From positions 62,001-126,000 of the forward strand of contig NZ_JBHUIB010000003.1 in assembly GCF_042682785.1 (NCBI RefSeq): 64,000 nt of DNA, in the 5' to 3' direction. The translations under genes and the position numbers were made by a program. This document shows, one piece after another, positions 42,459 through 51,658 of this stretch. The number at the start of each line of letters is the position of its first letter. Within the stretch, counting starts at the first letter, position 1. Source of the stretch: Thalassotalea_F euphylliae (lineage in GTDB: Bacteria; Pseudomonadota; Gammaproteobacteria; Enterobacterales; Alteromonadaceae). Below the pieces are notes generated by a model, which did not search any database, was not told the origin of the DNA, and saw nothing but the letters and a program-made list of their open reading frames with translations.

Positions 42459-43829
42459 CTAACTCGTAAACAACTCAGGTCGTTCGTTGAAATTGGCGAG
42501 GTTCGGGAATACCGAGTTCAGTTCAGACTCACTAAGCCCTAACCACCCACCAAAGTTAGCAGCGTATTGCTCAACTGATGCCGTGGGGATAAGTCTGCCG
42601 CTGCCAGAATCAAGTTCATGGTTCAGCGTACTAGGCGGGATATCACCGAATATCTGTCCGCCATTGACTGCACCACCGACAACAAAATGATGAGCGCCCC
42701 AACCATGGTCAGTGCCATCGCCGTTTACTGCTAAGGTGCGACCAAAATCAGACGCGGTGAATAGTGTGACATTTTGACTTAGGTTCATGCTGTCCATTGC
42801 CGTTTGAAATGCTGACACGGCTCTATCTAGTGCCATTTGAAGCACAGGAAGACTTTGTGCTTGACCTGAATGGGTATCAAATCCGCCCATCGCAACCATG
42901 AACATTTGGCGCTTGCCTTGCAACTGGCTACGGGCACTGATAGTTTTGGCAACTGCTTCTAATTGTCGACCAATAGGTGAAGCAGGGAAGGTTGCCGTGC
43001 TATCTGACGCTGACGAAAGCGCTTGGTCAAACAAACTATTCGCTGCGTACGACTGGTTTATTTTGTTCGCCATATCTTGCTGTAAGATATTGCCAACTCC
43101 TGAGTTTTGCATACTGAAATGGTTTGTGAGTCGACTCGACAATTCAGCATCGGTTTCTTCAATTGCATCGATAGTAACGGCGCTGCTGCCTTCGATGCGA
43201 TAAGGCGAGGTTTGTTGACCTGTTAACAGTAATTCGCCGTCCGTGGTGGTGATGGCTGAAAATGTATTTACATCGGTTTGACCATTCTGTATCAGTGCAT
43301 CGTTAAGCTGACCTGCCCACCCAACCTGCGCACCTTCTGTTGTGCCAGACATCCATGTTGATTGTTGATCATTGTGAGAAAACAATCTTGCAGGTACACG
43401 TGCAGTTTGATTATTAAAGGTAGTGGCGTTTGTAGGCTCAACTAAAGGCCCTACGTTGCCCATTATCGCCATCTTTCCTTGGCTATAAAGCTCACTCAGG
43501 CCTGTCATCTCTGGTGGTAAGGCGAATTGTCTTTCGCCAAAGCGAGCGGGCGTTGACAGTGGTAGCAGATTATTACGTGCGCGACTTGTGCTGTATTGCG
43601 AAAGCATCGATGCACGAATTTGCGCCCATTGGTTGTAGCTCGTTTCATCAAATGGAATAACGGTATCGTGATTGTCCATGCCGCCGTATAAAAACACACA
43701 AACAAGGGCTTTATAGTCTTCATCAGTTGCGGCGCGCGCATTTTTACTGGCAATTAGGCCGCCTAGGTTCAGCATAGATGCTGACATAGCTGTCGCTGAG
43801 CTTGCTTTTAAAAAGTTACGTCTATTCAT
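42459..43829 (-). CDS. DUF1501-domain protein with Tat signal
   Basis: A 456-residue exported protein. The N-terminus has a twin-arginine signal (MNRRNFLKASSATAMSASML) and the mature part has KALVCVFLYGGMDNHDTVIP, then FDTHSGQAQSL and FTASDFGRTLAVNGDGTDHGWGAHHFV (given in overlapping parts of the DUF1501 family, a sulfatase/alkaline-phosphatase-like fold). DUF1501 and DUF1800 genes nearly always occur as a pair; the role is unknown. Its start is nine bases after the DUF1800 stop. Confidence 0.92.
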   Translation of the reverse strand: MNRRNFLKASSATAMSASMLNLGGLIASKNARAATDEDYKALVCVFLYGGMDNHDTVIPFDETSYNQWAQIRASMLSQYSTSRARNNLLPLSTPARFGERQFALPPEMTGLSELYSQGKMAIMGNVGPLVEPTNATTFNNQTARVPARLFSHNDQQSTWMSGTTEGAQVGWAGQLNDALIQNGQTDVNTFSAITTTDGELLLTGQQTSPYRIEGSSAVTIDAIEETDAELSSRLTNHFSMQNSGVGNILQQDMANKINQSYAANSLFDQALSSASDSTATFPASPIGRQLEAVAKTISARSQLQGKRQMFMVAMGGFDTHSGQAQSLPVLQMALDRAVSAFQTAMDSMNLSQNVTLFTASDFGRTLAVNGDGTDHGWGAHHFVVGGAVNGGQIFGDIPPSTLNHELDSGSGRLIPTASVEQYAANFGGWLGLSESELNSVFPNLANFNERPELFTS

Positions 43830-43838
43830 AATGTGCCC

Positions 43839-45788
43839 CTATTGTTGAACCAAGTAATCCGTTGACGTCATCACCATTAAAACGGCGACAGAAATGAAGT
43901 CGAATTCGTCGTAATACTCGGCCTCTTCCATTTCCGACAACGTGGTAAGAATGGCATTGCTTGTTTCTGTGGAAAGCTGACCATAGGTTAATAACTCGTT
44001 GAGATGGTTAACGAGTGCTGCGTGGTCATTGAGCAACCCTACTTCGGTGTCGTAAGTCACTAAAAAGCTGTTTTGCGCTTGGCTGACATCAATCTCCATT
44101 CCTAGCTCTTCCTGGAACTCTTCTCGTAGCTCATCAATATCAATGTCTTGTTGCTGACCCGTCGCAAAGTAGGTCATAAAGTTGATATAGCCTGGGATGG
44201 AGCTCGCATTGGTGATTTGTAGCTCTGGCGCAACAAGCCCTTGTTCAGCAGATATCGTACCCGGAGCTTTGTAACCTGGACGGAAAAAGTTAAATACAGA
44301 CGGAGAGCGATATGGATGCTGGCCCAGTGAACTCGCACCTGATGTATCCCATAGGATAAATTGGAACATAGGTGTGATGTTTTGCACGTCAAACGCACGA
44401 GCCCAGTGTGTAAAACGCAAAATTGGCTCTCGTATCTTGCCGCCTGTATTACTGGCGATTGAGCGAGCTTCGGGGTGAAACAAAATAGCGGCCAACGTTG
44501 CTTGTAGGTCACCGCGTCGACCGTCGCCAACACTGGTGCCATCGGGCAATACATAATTGCCTGTATCAAATGTTGCCGCTACGTCGCTAACATAGGCTGA
44601 AGAGGGATTCGAGGCAACAAGGCGTTGAATTAACTGTTTGCCAACAAAGGGCCCAACATTAGGGTGCGAGAATATATGGTCAAGCGCCTGTGTTATTGAA
44701 GCCTGCGCGCCAGTTCCTGCGGCAATGGTTGTTCCTAAAAACGTTTTTTCTTTCTGTGAGTGAGAGCGTGGGTACGTTTGCATGGGGTAGGTGAATGCTA
44801 TTTCGACTGACTCTTCAACCGCTTCGGCGTTAAGGTTTAAGCCAGTGAATACGCGAGCAAGCCCTGTAATATCGGTATTAGAGTAGGTTTCGATACTTTT
44901 TCCGTCGTCGTCGAGTTTCTCAGTGCCGTCGGCGTTTAATTCAGCGACGCCAATAGTGAAGAGTTGCAGTAATTCGCGGGCATAGTTTTCGTCTGGCATT
45001 CTACCGGTAGCTTCATCACCTTTTTCACTGCCTAAATAGGTTAGGTAGTAGCCCATAGCCGGAGCGTAAGTTACGTGTTCTAGTAGATCTCGATAATTGC
45101 CAAAAGCGTTGTTTATTAGAATGTCTTGATAATGTGCAACGGCATGGGGAATGTCAGTCAGTACTTCGCCACCACCATTAGACACTACAAGTAATTCAGA
45201 CAGTGCAAAGGCCATGCGTTGACGCAATTGATCTTGGCCGGTAATGCTGTTCTGCCAGAACGCGAAGCTAGTCGCCTCAATATAAAGTAAATTGAATTCA
45301 TCCTCTGGGTCGTCTGGGGCGTTCGCTAATACAACAGGTAAAGTGAGAGACGGCGTAATATCGATTTGTTGTCTAAACCAATCTGAAGCACTTGTCCCTG
45401 TGAGTTGGGCAATATCTGTTGGTGTCGGGCCAAAGGTAGCCTGCGTAAGGAAACGCGCTGTTGTTAAGTTGTCTGAAAACGTATTGTCTTGCGCAGACGG
45501 TGTTTGGTCATCACCACCTCCACCTTGATCGTCGCCTTCTCCAGGGTCTTGTCCTGAATCACCATCTTGGCCATTTTCATCGTTGGATTCTTCGTCTGAA
45601 TCATCGTCAGATGTGCCGAGTGTTGCAACAACATCATTGTCGTTTGCATCGGCATCTCCACCGGACGAGCCACCGCCACAGGCAGTTAATGTTAAGCATA
45701 AGCAAAGTATCAGAATATGATACCAGCGTTGGTTAAGGTCAAACGCATTAAATGCGGTAACGTTGAATCGCGTAAGGTTTCGTTCCAC
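43839..45788 (-). CDS. DUF1800-domain lipoprotein with acidic linker
   Basis: A protein of about 649 residues if read from the GTG at 45788, which has GGAG seven bases upstream; a longer reading from 45878 is open but gives no signal. The lipobox is LCLTLTACGGG. It is followed by an acidic low-complexity linker of about 60 residues (many Asp, Glu, Gly, Ser, Asn and Gln) and the DUF1800 domain (ARFLTQATFGPTPTDIAQL, then RMAFALSELLVVS and NYARELLQLFTIGV, GTFLG-like FLGTTI). Paired with DUF1501. The function is unknown. Confidence 0.88.
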   Translation of the reverse strand: MERNLTRFNVTAFNAFDLNQRWYHILILCLCLTLTACGGGSSGGDADANDNDVVATLGTSDDDSDEESNDENGQDGDSGQDPGEGDDQGGGGDDQTPSAQDNTFSDNLTTARFLTQATFGPTPTDIAQLTGTSASDWFRQQIDITPSLTLPVVLANAPDDPEDEFNLLYIEATSFAFWQNSITGQDQLRQRMAFALSELLVVSNGGGEVLTDIPHAVAHYQDILINNAFGNYRDLLEHVTYAPAMGYYLTYLGSEKGDEATGRMPDENYARELLQLFTIGVAELNADGTEKLDDDGKSIETYSNTDITGLARVFTGLNLNAEAVEESVEIAFTYPMQTYPRSHSQKEKTFLGTTIAAGTGAQASITQALDHIFSHPNVGPFVGKQLIQRLVASNPSSAYVSDVAATFDTGNYVLPDGTSVGDGRRGDLQATLAAILFHPEARSIASNTGGKIREPILRFTHWARAFDVQNITPMFQFILWDTSGASSLGQHPYRSPSVFNFFRPGYKAPGTISAEQGLVAPELQITNASSIPGYINFMTYFATGQQQDIDIDELREEFQEELGMEIDVSQAQNSFLVTYDTEVGLLNDHAALVNHLNELLTYGQLSTETSNAILTTLSEMEEAEYYDEFDFISVAVLMVMTSTDYLVQQ

Positions 45789-45866
45789 TGTACTGCTCCA
45801 CAACAAATTGGTTACATTTTCATTGTAGAGCGATATGACGTGCCTGTGTTTTACATATTCACTGCT

Positions 45867-45892
45867 CAAACCATACAAAAATGTATGGTTTG
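45867..45892. promoter_or_regulatory. 26-bp hairpin/dyad upstream of the DUF1800 gene
   Basis: CAAACCATACA, loop AAAA, TGTATGGTTTG: an 11-bp perfect stem, 79 bases upstream of the DUF1800 start and about 100 bases after the stop of the histidine kinase. There is no T-run, so an operator is more likely than a terminator. Confidence 0.4.
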
Positions 45893-45989
45893 CATTACTA
45901 ACAAGGGTTAGGGATTCATTTGATAGAGCTTATGTTTCGGCCAACCGCCTATATAGCCTGAATACTGCGCTAAGTGTTGTCTGAGTGCG

Positions 45990-47366
45990 TTATGCTGTTG
46001 GAATTACGATATTGAATACCGCGCCACTTTGGTTGGGGATCAATTGAATATCGGCGTCGTGTAGGTCACAAATTGCTTTTACAATACTCAACCCAAGGCC
46101 ATTACCCGGCTTGTTTCGGCTGATATCTCCTCGATAAAAACGGCTAAATACTTTGATATGATCTGATGCTGGAATTCCGGGACCACTATCGCCAATTTGC
46201 AGTAAAACACCCGATGTATGACTTTGTAGCCTTACCCAAACGGTTGCATTAGACTCACTGTATTCAAGCGCATTTTCCAACAAGTTACTGAGCATTTGAT
46301 TAAGTAAATCAGCATCACCTTTAGCACTAACGTTAGAGACAACTGAGACATCTAACGTTCGACCCGTATCATCGAATACAGGGGAGTAGTTCTCTGCCAT
46401 ATCAGTAATTAAAGCTGAGAGATTGAGAGAGACGAACTGCTGCTTACGTCGTCCAGACTCTATTTCACTCAAACGGACAATATTGCTAAACGTTGAAATA
46501 ACAACATCAAGCTGCTCCACTGCGCGGTCGATATGCTGCTGCGTCATGTCTTTATTATCAATATCTTGTTGCATCAGTTGCAAACGATTAGCGACCCGAG
46601 ATAACGGTGTTTTTAAATCATGAGCAATGCCAACTGACATGGTTTCAATGTCTTGATGCAGCGCTGACATTTTACCTATCAATTCATTAATCGCTAAACG
46701 AAGTGGAGACAAGGAGTCGCCTTTGTTTGATATATCAAGTGTCTTTAGTGACTTATCTGACTTTAATGTGCTGACTTCATCAGACAGCTGTTTTACTTCT
46801 GTTAGGAATCGACGGCTAGCAAAGTAGCTGATCAGTAAGATTGAGGGAGGTAAGAAAATGAGCAAACCTATGCTAAGTGAATAAAGCCACTCCAAAAGCT
46901 CATAATGCTCATGCGCTTGACCTCGTGTTAGACTAACGCCAAGATCGTTACCAAGCATAAAATGGTGACTGTAGACAACAATCTCTTCGTCTTCCAAAGG
47001 GTAGGTGAACATTTGCCATTCGGTATTTAATGTCAGTGGTAGTTGACTACCCGCAATCAGTTCGCCACTTGAATTTCGTAATGAAAATAGTAGCTCGTCT
47101 TCGTGAAAATGCGATTCTGTTTCTTCTCTTGGCCAAATATCTAATTCATCGATATGAAATTCTTCTACTAGACCTCGAACCCCGTCCTCTTCGTAGATGC
47201 CTACAACTTCTTCTTTAAATTCAATGATCTCAGCTTTGACGTCAGCTTCAATTTCGCTAAATCGCCACGCACTGTAACCGCTAATGAGAGCGACAATCGC
47301 TAGCGTAACAAGCGTACCTGTGACGACAACAGATTTAAAAATAGGGGTTTTAATAACGTTATTCAT
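45990..47366 (-). CDS. Sensor histidine kinase
   Basis: A 458-residue kinase. Two membrane segments (about 12-35 and 160-182) flank an acidic periplasmic loop of about 125 residues with many Glu and His residues (EETESHFHEDELLF). A HAMP-like linker, then HisKA with GIAHDLKTPLS and His249, and HATPase (LLSNLLENALEYSES, IGDSGPGI, NGLGLSIVKAI). The start at 47366 overlaps the response regulator stop by eight bases. The acidic and His-rich sensor loop would fit a metal or cationic ligand. Confidence 0.94.
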   Translation of the reverse strand: MNNVIKTPIFKSVVVTGTLVTLAIVALISGYSAWRFSEIEADVKAEIIEFKEEVVGIYEEDGVRGLVEEFHIDELDIWPREETESHFHEDELLFSLRNSSGELIAGSQLPLTLNTEWQMFTYPLEDEEIVVYSHHFMLGNDLGVSLTRGQAHEHYELLEWLYSLSIGLLIFLPPSILLISYFASRRFLTEVKQLSDEVSTLKSDKSLKTLDISNKGDSLSPLRLAINELIGKMSALHQDIETMSVGIAHDLKTPLSRVANRLQLMQQDIDNKDMTQQHIDRAVEQLDVVISTFSNIVRLSEIESGRRKQQFVSLNLSALITDMAENYSPVFDDTGRTLDVSVVSNVSAKGDADLLNQMLSNLLENALEYSESNATVWVRLQSHTSGVLLQIGDSGPGIPASDHIKVFSRFYRGDISRNKPGNGLGLSIVKAICDLHDADIQLIPNQSGAVFNIVIPTA

Positions 47367-48036
47367 GCTCGGAAATAATATAGCCACTGCCGCGAACGGT
47401 TTTTATAAGGTCAAAAGAAAAAGGTTTGTCTAGCTTAGTACGAAGTCGACTCACATGGGTTTGTACTAAGCTCGTTTTGGGATCAAAACTAAAGCCCCAA
47501 ACCTTTTCAAGTAACATGGTTTTGGTGACCAGTTGATTAGGGTTTTGAACCAGATACTCCAATATTTGATACTCCCGTGGCAGTAAATCCAATAACTGAC
47601 CAGCTCGTGTTACCTGCCGAGTAGTGCGGTTTATTACTAAGTCCCCAAGTGTGAGCTCGTTAACTGTTTCTTGCATTGGCTGGCGTCGCGCTAATGCCCT
47701 CAGTCGCGCATAAAGTTCACTAAATGCAAATGGCTTAACCATATAGTCATCGGCGCCTGCATCTAATCCAGCAACGCGGTCTGCGGTTTCAGTCAAAGCG
47801 GTGAGAACTATAGTCGGCGTATTCACTTGGCTTTGCCTAAGAATTCTAATGGCATCAATACCGTCCATTCCTGGCATTAAACGATCGAATATCAGTACAT
47901 CGAAATCCATTGTTGAGGCCGCGAGCATGCCTTTGCGGGCATCTTTTTCATGATGCACACTTTCACCCTCTTGCATCAGGCCACGCGTAATAAAGTCAGC
48001 AATCTCTTGGTCGTCTTCAACCAGTAGTACGTTCAT
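47359..48036 (-). CDS. OmpR-family response regulator
   Basis: A 225-residue response regulator: receiver with Glu7, Asp8 and phospho-acceptor Asp51 (VLIFDRLMPGMDG), TALTET and MVKPFAF switch segments, and OmpR winged helix (LDLLPREYQILEYLVQN, then SLVQTHVSRLRTKLD). It resembles QseB/PmrA/CzcR-type regulators. The sensor gene overlaps its stop, so the pair is translated together. Confidence 0.95.
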   Translation of the reverse strand: MNVLLVEDDQEIADFITRGLMQEGESVHHEKDARKGMLAASTMDFDVLIFDRLMPGMDGIDAIRILRQSQVNTPTIVLTALTETADRVAGLDAGADDYMVKPFAFSELYARLRALARRQPMQETVNELTLGDLVINRTTRQVTRAGQLLDLLPREYQILEYLVQNPNQLVTKTMLLEKVWGFSFDPKTSLVQTHVSRLRTKLDKPFSFDLIKTVRGSGYIISEHE

Positions 48037-48353
48037 GATCAGCCTTGTTCACCTTATCTCATTTAATACTAACGTATTTAACCTGATGACATTAATACAA
48101 TTTTGTATGAAAACCTTCAGCATTAATCACCTTATGAGGGGAGCAGGCAGAAGAATTCAGGAATATATGAATTGCTTCGATAGACGGTGTTACCGCGTTA
48201 GTCATTATTGTTAATAAAAACTAAAAAGTGTTTAGTTATTTGTGATTATTATCATTAAAAGATTAGGTTGCTAACCTTGTTTTAAACTAAACAGGGCGGT
48301 ATTCACGCACTGGCTGACAATCAAACTGTCATTTTACTGTCGTAAATTGGCAA
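48037..48353. other. Intergenic stretch upstream of a two-component operon
   Basis: About 320 bases without a supported gene. It holds the divergent promoter region for the response regulator. A half Fur-like match (48241 region) is too weak to list. No hairpin terminator or repeat stands out. Confidence 0.6.
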
Positions 48354-48524
48354 ATGATGAGGAAAATCGGACGTAGAGAGCTGGTGGGGAGTGATGGCCT
48401 TGGGAATGAATCAGTTGCTGCTATAGTTAAGTTCACTGGGGAATGTCAGCATTGTTCACAAAGTGTATTAGTTGCGTTTAATTGGCGCTTTGGCTTTATA
48501 ACTGTATGTGAACCGGCGATTTAA
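48354..48524 (+). CDS. Possible 56-residue small protein with CxxC
   Basis: An ATG-started open frame of 56 codons in the long gap before the SDR gene. The translation has a CQHC pair at residues 31-34 and a C-terminal stretch with VLVAFNWRFGFITV, hydrophobic enough for a short membrane or beta-rich part. The upstream sequence has no convincing ribosome-binding site. No family is recognised. It may be chance, but composition is protein-like and the gap is otherwise empty. Confidence 0.3.
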   Translation: MMRKIGRRELVGSDGLGNESVAAIVKFTGECQHCSQSVLVAFNWRFGFITVCEPAI

Positions 48525-48559
48525 TATTACCTACGTTTGCGGTGTAAGGAATGAATATA

Positions 48560-49369
48560 ATGACAAAAACAATATTGTTAACAGGCGCTACCGATGGCAT
48601 TGGATTTGAGACAGCAAAGTCACTAATCAGCCTTGATCATACTTTGCTTATCCACGGCAGAAATCCACAAAAGTTAGACGATGTAGCGCTGCAGCTACAT
48701 GGAATTAACCCAAAAGCGAACGTAAGAAAATACGTAGGAGATTTATCCTCTATTGTTGCTACTAACGAGTTAGCGACCAATATCGTCGCACATGAAAAAC
48801 ACATTGATGTCGTTATCAATAATGCGGGTATATACAGCACAAGAGAATGGCAAACGGTAGATAAACTTGATGTCCGCTTCGCTGTCAATACACTCGCTCC
48901 ATACTTGTTGACCAAAAAATTATTGCCGTTAATGCCATCAGACGGCAGGGTCGTTAATCTTTCATCTGCAGCGCAAGCAACCATTGAACTAGATGCTATC
49001 TCTGGCCACAGAGAGTTATCGGACGGCGCGGCTTACGCGCAAAGCAAACTGGCGATTACGATGTGGTCGATGCAAATGGCAAAAGAGCTTGGTGACAAAG
49101 GACCATCGATTATCGCAGTAAATCCAAAGTCATTCCTTGGTAGCAAGATGGTGAAGGAAGCTTATGGTGTTGCAGGTGGTAACTTAAGTGTTGGCGCCGA
49201 CATTTTGTGTAGAGCAGCGTTATCAGACGAATTTAACGATGCGTCAGGCAAATATTTTGACAATGATATTGGTCAATTTGCCAAGCCACACCAAGATGCA
49301 CTGAACGAGCATTTAGTGACGTTAGTAGTAGATAAAATTGAGCAAATCATTGCTGAGATTATTGATTAA
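48560..49369 (+). CDS. Short-chain dehydrogenase/reductase
   Basis: A 269-residue SDR with TGATDGIG in the cofactor loop, HGRN after the second strand (Arg suggests NADP), NNAG, a serine in NLSSAAQ and Tyr-x-x-x-Lys in YAQSK. The start at 48560 is chosen because AAGGA lies nine bases before it; an ATG at 48551 sits too close. It is followed after 21 bases by a YdcH-like gene. It is similar to retinol-dehydrogenase-like or WW-domain oxidoreductase-like SDRs. The substrate is unknown. Confidence 0.92.
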   Translation: MTKTILLTGATDGIGFETAKSLISLDHTLLIHGRNPQKLDDVALQLHGINPKANVRKYVGDLSSIVATNELATNIVAHEKHIDVVINNAGIYSTREWQTVDKLDVRFAVNTLAPYLLTKKLLPLMPSDGRVVNLSSAAQATIELDAISGHRELSDGAAYAQSKLAITMWSMQMAKELGDKGPSIIAVNPKSFLGSKMVKEAYGVAGGNLSVGADILCRAALSDEFNDASGKYFDNDIGQFAKPHQDALNEHLVTLVVDKIEQIIAEIID

Positions 49370-49390
49370 TACCATGTACAGGAGCAAAAC

Positions 49391-49630
49391 ATGCTAGGCG
49401 AAGTTCACTCTTTGGAAAATGACTTTCCAGAATACAAAGACACCATTTATAAATTACTGGCAGCTGATACTGAGTTTGCTGCCAACAACAAAAAATACAA
49501 CGAGCTCGATAGTGAAATTCGAAAGCTAGAGCTGAACAACGCACCTATTGATGACGAAGCTATGCAGCAGTTAAAACATGACAGGGCAACGTTAAAAGAT
49601 GCTCTTTATCAGCGATTAGCCAGTGCTTAA
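49391..49630 (+). CDS. ydcH: YdcH/DUF465-family small protein
   Basis: A 79-residue helical coiled-coil protein with VHSLENDFPEYKDTIYKLL and LKHDRATLKDALYQRL, the two ends of the DUF465 pattern. Function unknown. Its 3' end overlaps the convergent LysR gene by 15 bases. Confidence 0.9.
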   Translation: MLGEVHSLENDFPEYKDTIYKLLAADTEFAANNKKYNELDSEIRKLELNNAPIDDEAMQQLKHDRATLKDALYQRLASA

Positions 49631-50524
49631 CGCTTTATCCCAGTAGGGGGTATCACCGTATAATTCCGCAAAAAAATCAATAAATGCCCGCACTTTTGGG
49701 GCAACTAAACGAGAGCTAGGGTACACCGCCCATATAGCGGCTTCGTGAATGAGGGGAAAGTCTGTCATTACTGGTACGACTTTCCCTGCTAGAATTTGCT
49801 TATAGGCACACCAGCTTGAACTGACAGCAATACCCAAACCAGCCGCACAAGCGTCGCGCACAGCCTCGCCGTTATCTGCTCTAAAATTTCCTGAAGTTTT
49901 GACCGCCACCGGACCGTCTGGCGTGTCAAGCGACCAAGTTTCCATGCCTATTAAGTTTAAAAAGTTATGTCCAGCTAAATCGTCGATTGAAGCAGGTGTG
50001 CCGAATTTTTTGAGATAGGCGGGGGAGGCAATCAACATTCTGTGATCTTTGGCTAATTTACGGGCGACGAGACTTGAATCACTCAATCTAGAGTCGCGAA
50101 CCGCAATGTCAAACCCGCCATCGACCATATCAATGATGGAATCACTCAGTCTTAGATCAATATCTATTTCTGGAAAGCGTTCGAAAAAATCTGCGAGTGC
50201 TGGCGCGATATGCATACGCCCAAAAGAAGCTGGCGCTGAAATCCGCAATGTGCCCGTAGCCGTAATACTCCCTGAACCCACTGACGCTCGTGCATTTTCG
50301 ACACGCATTAACACCTCTTCTGCATGAGGTAGAAATGCTTTGCCGTCAGCGGTTAAGGACACTTTACGCGTTGTGCGATGAACCAAGCGAACACCTAACC
50401 CTTGTTCAAGCTTGCTAATGTATGCACTTGCCACGGCGGGCGATAGACCTTGTTCATTTCCTGCTAAGCTGATGTTGTTAGTGCGTGCAACACGGGCAAA
50501 CAATTTAAGGTGCTCAATATTCAT
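49616..50524 (-). CDS. LysR-family transcriptional regulator
   Basis: A 302-residue LysR protein of the CrgA type: MNIEHLKLFARVARTNNISL, LSPAVASAYISKLEQGLGVRL, then LRISAPASFGRMHIAPALADF and FDIAVRDSRLSDSSLVARKL. The start at 50524 is chosen over 50533. It is divergent from the quinone oxidoreductase gene at 50623, which it probably controls, with an inverted repeat in the gap. It converges with ydcH. Confidence 0.93.
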   Translation of the reverse strand: MNIEHLKLFARVARTNNISLAGNEQGLSPAVASAYISKLEQGLGVRLVHRTTRKVSLTADGKAFLPHAEEVLMRVENARASVGSGSITATGTLRISAPASFGRMHIAPALADFFERFPEIDIDLRLSDSIIDMVDGGFDIAVRDSRLSDSSLVARKLAKDHRMLIASPAYLKKFGTPASIDDLAGHNFLNLIGMETWSLDTPDGPVAVKTSGNFRADNGEAVRDACAAGLGIAVSSSWCAYKQILAGKVVPVMTDFPLIHEAAIWAVYPSSRLVAPKVRAFIDFFAELYGDTPYWDKALSTG

Positions 50525-50550
50525 TATCAACAAAATATAAAAACTGATTT

Positions 50551-50592
50551 GTATATTTAGCTTATTATCAAGTTAGTCATTAGTAAATATAC
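50551..50592. promoter_or_regulatory. Inverted repeat in a divergent LysR promoter region
   Basis: GTATATTTA at 50551-50559 and TAAATATAC at 50584-50592, a perfect 9-bp inverted repeat with 24 bases between, in the 98-base gap between the LysR gene and its probable target. A candidate LysR site. Confidence 0.45.
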
Positions 50593-50622
50593 TTTGTTCC
50601 AATTATGTAACGGGAGATAAAC

Positions 50623-51612
50623 ATGAAAGCAATGCTCGTAAACACCTTTGGCGGTCCAGAAGTTTTTGAAGTGGCAGACGTACCAAAACCAGATGTAAAA
50701 CCAGGCCATGTACTTGTCAGTATTAAAGCGACCAGTGTGAATACCGTTGACACCATGATCCGTCAAATGGGCGCCGAATTACCTCTTTCACCTGCTGCTC
50801 CTGCATTGCTTGGTATGGACTTCGCGGGTGTTGTTGAAGCCGTTGGAGACGGTGTTACTGAATATAGCGTAGGTGATGAAGTATACGGTTGCGCAGGTGG
50901 GTTAGCTGATTTACCGGGCACGTTGGCTGAGTATATTGTTGCTGACGCTAACCTTATCGCATTAAAACCAACGAACTTATCGATGCAAGAAGCTGCTGCG
51001 TTGCCATTGGTTGGTATTACTGCTTATGAGGGCTTAATGCGTGCGGGTATTAAAGCGGGCCAAAATGTACTTGTGCACGGTGGTTCTGGCGGTGTTGGTC
51101 ACGTGGCATTGCAACTCGCTCGACATTTCGGTGCCAATGTATTTTCTACTGGCGGTGGCGACGCACAGTCTGCATTGATTGAAAAGCTTGGCGCAACCGC
51201 AATCAACTATCGTGAAGAGACTGTCGCAGATTACGTTCAAAAACACACTGATGGTGTTGGCTTTGATGTGGTATTTGATTCAGTTGGTGGCGCAAACATG
51301 GCAAATTCATTCGAAGCGGCAGCGTTGAATGGTCACGTGGCATCGACAGTGTCAATGGTCGAGCTAGATCTCTCCACTGCTCACTTCAAAGGCTTATCAT
51401 TGCATGTTGTGTTTATGCTGATCCCTATGTTGCACAATCATCGAAGAGAAGAACATGCAACCATCTTAAAAGCGATGAAATCCATCGTTGAAGCGGGTGA
51501 TTTAGTACCAGTGCTTGACGAAACGTCTTATCGACTTGAAGAGGTTGGCAAGGCTCACGAGCGTTTAGCGAGTGGCCAAGCGATGGGTAAAGTGGTCATT
51601 ACAGTCGACTAA
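50623..51612 (+). CDS. NADPH:quinone oxidoreductase (medium-chain dehydrogenase, zeta-crystallin type)
   Basis: A 329-residue enzyme. The N-terminal GroES-like half has MKAMLVNTFGGPEVFEVADV and GMDFAGVVEAVGDGV, the C-terminal Rossmann half has NVLVHGGSGGVGHVALQLA with the AxxGxxG-like motif. It lacks zinc-ligand cysteines, so it is a zinc-free quinone reductase type. An RBS (GGGAG) precedes the ATG. Divergent from LysR, convergent with HxlR. Confidence 0.94.
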   Translation: MKAMLVNTFGGPEVFEVADVPKPDVKPGHVLVSIKATSVNTVDTMIRQMGAELPLSPAAPALLGMDFAGVVEAVGDGVTEYSVGDEVYGCAGGLADLPGTLAEYIVADANLIALKPTNLSMQEAAALPLVGITAYEGLMRAGIKAGQNVLVHGGSGGVGHVALQLARHFGANVFSTGGGDAQSALIEKLGATAINYREETVADYVQKHTDGVGFDVVFDSVGGANMANSFEAAALNGHVASTVSMVELDLSTAHFKGLSLHVVFMLIPMLHNHRREEHATILKAMKSIVEAGDLVPVLDETSYRLEEVGKAHERLASGQAMGKVVITVD

Positions 51613-51632
51613 CTCTACTAAGTATCAACGAG

Positions 51633-51658
51633 AAGCCTAACGTAAGTTAGGCTTTTTT
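51633..51658. terminator. Rho-independent terminator between quinone reductase and HxlR genes
   Basis: AAGCCTAAC, loop GTAA, GTTAGGCTT followed by T residues: strong on the plus strand; the T-run meets the HxlR stop codon. Confidence 0.9.

Noticed and set aside
45461..45736. 91-residue His-rich plus-strand open frame
   Set aside because: Antisense shadow of the acidic linker of the DUF1800 lipoprotein; the composition is forced by the coding strand.
48244..48263. Fur box before the two-component operon
   Set aside because: On the minus strand only the first half fits (about 12 of 17 fixed positions); too weak.
49391..49630. Antitoxin-like small gene beside SDR
   Set aside because: The protein fits the DUF465/YdcH family well and no toxin gene is beside it.
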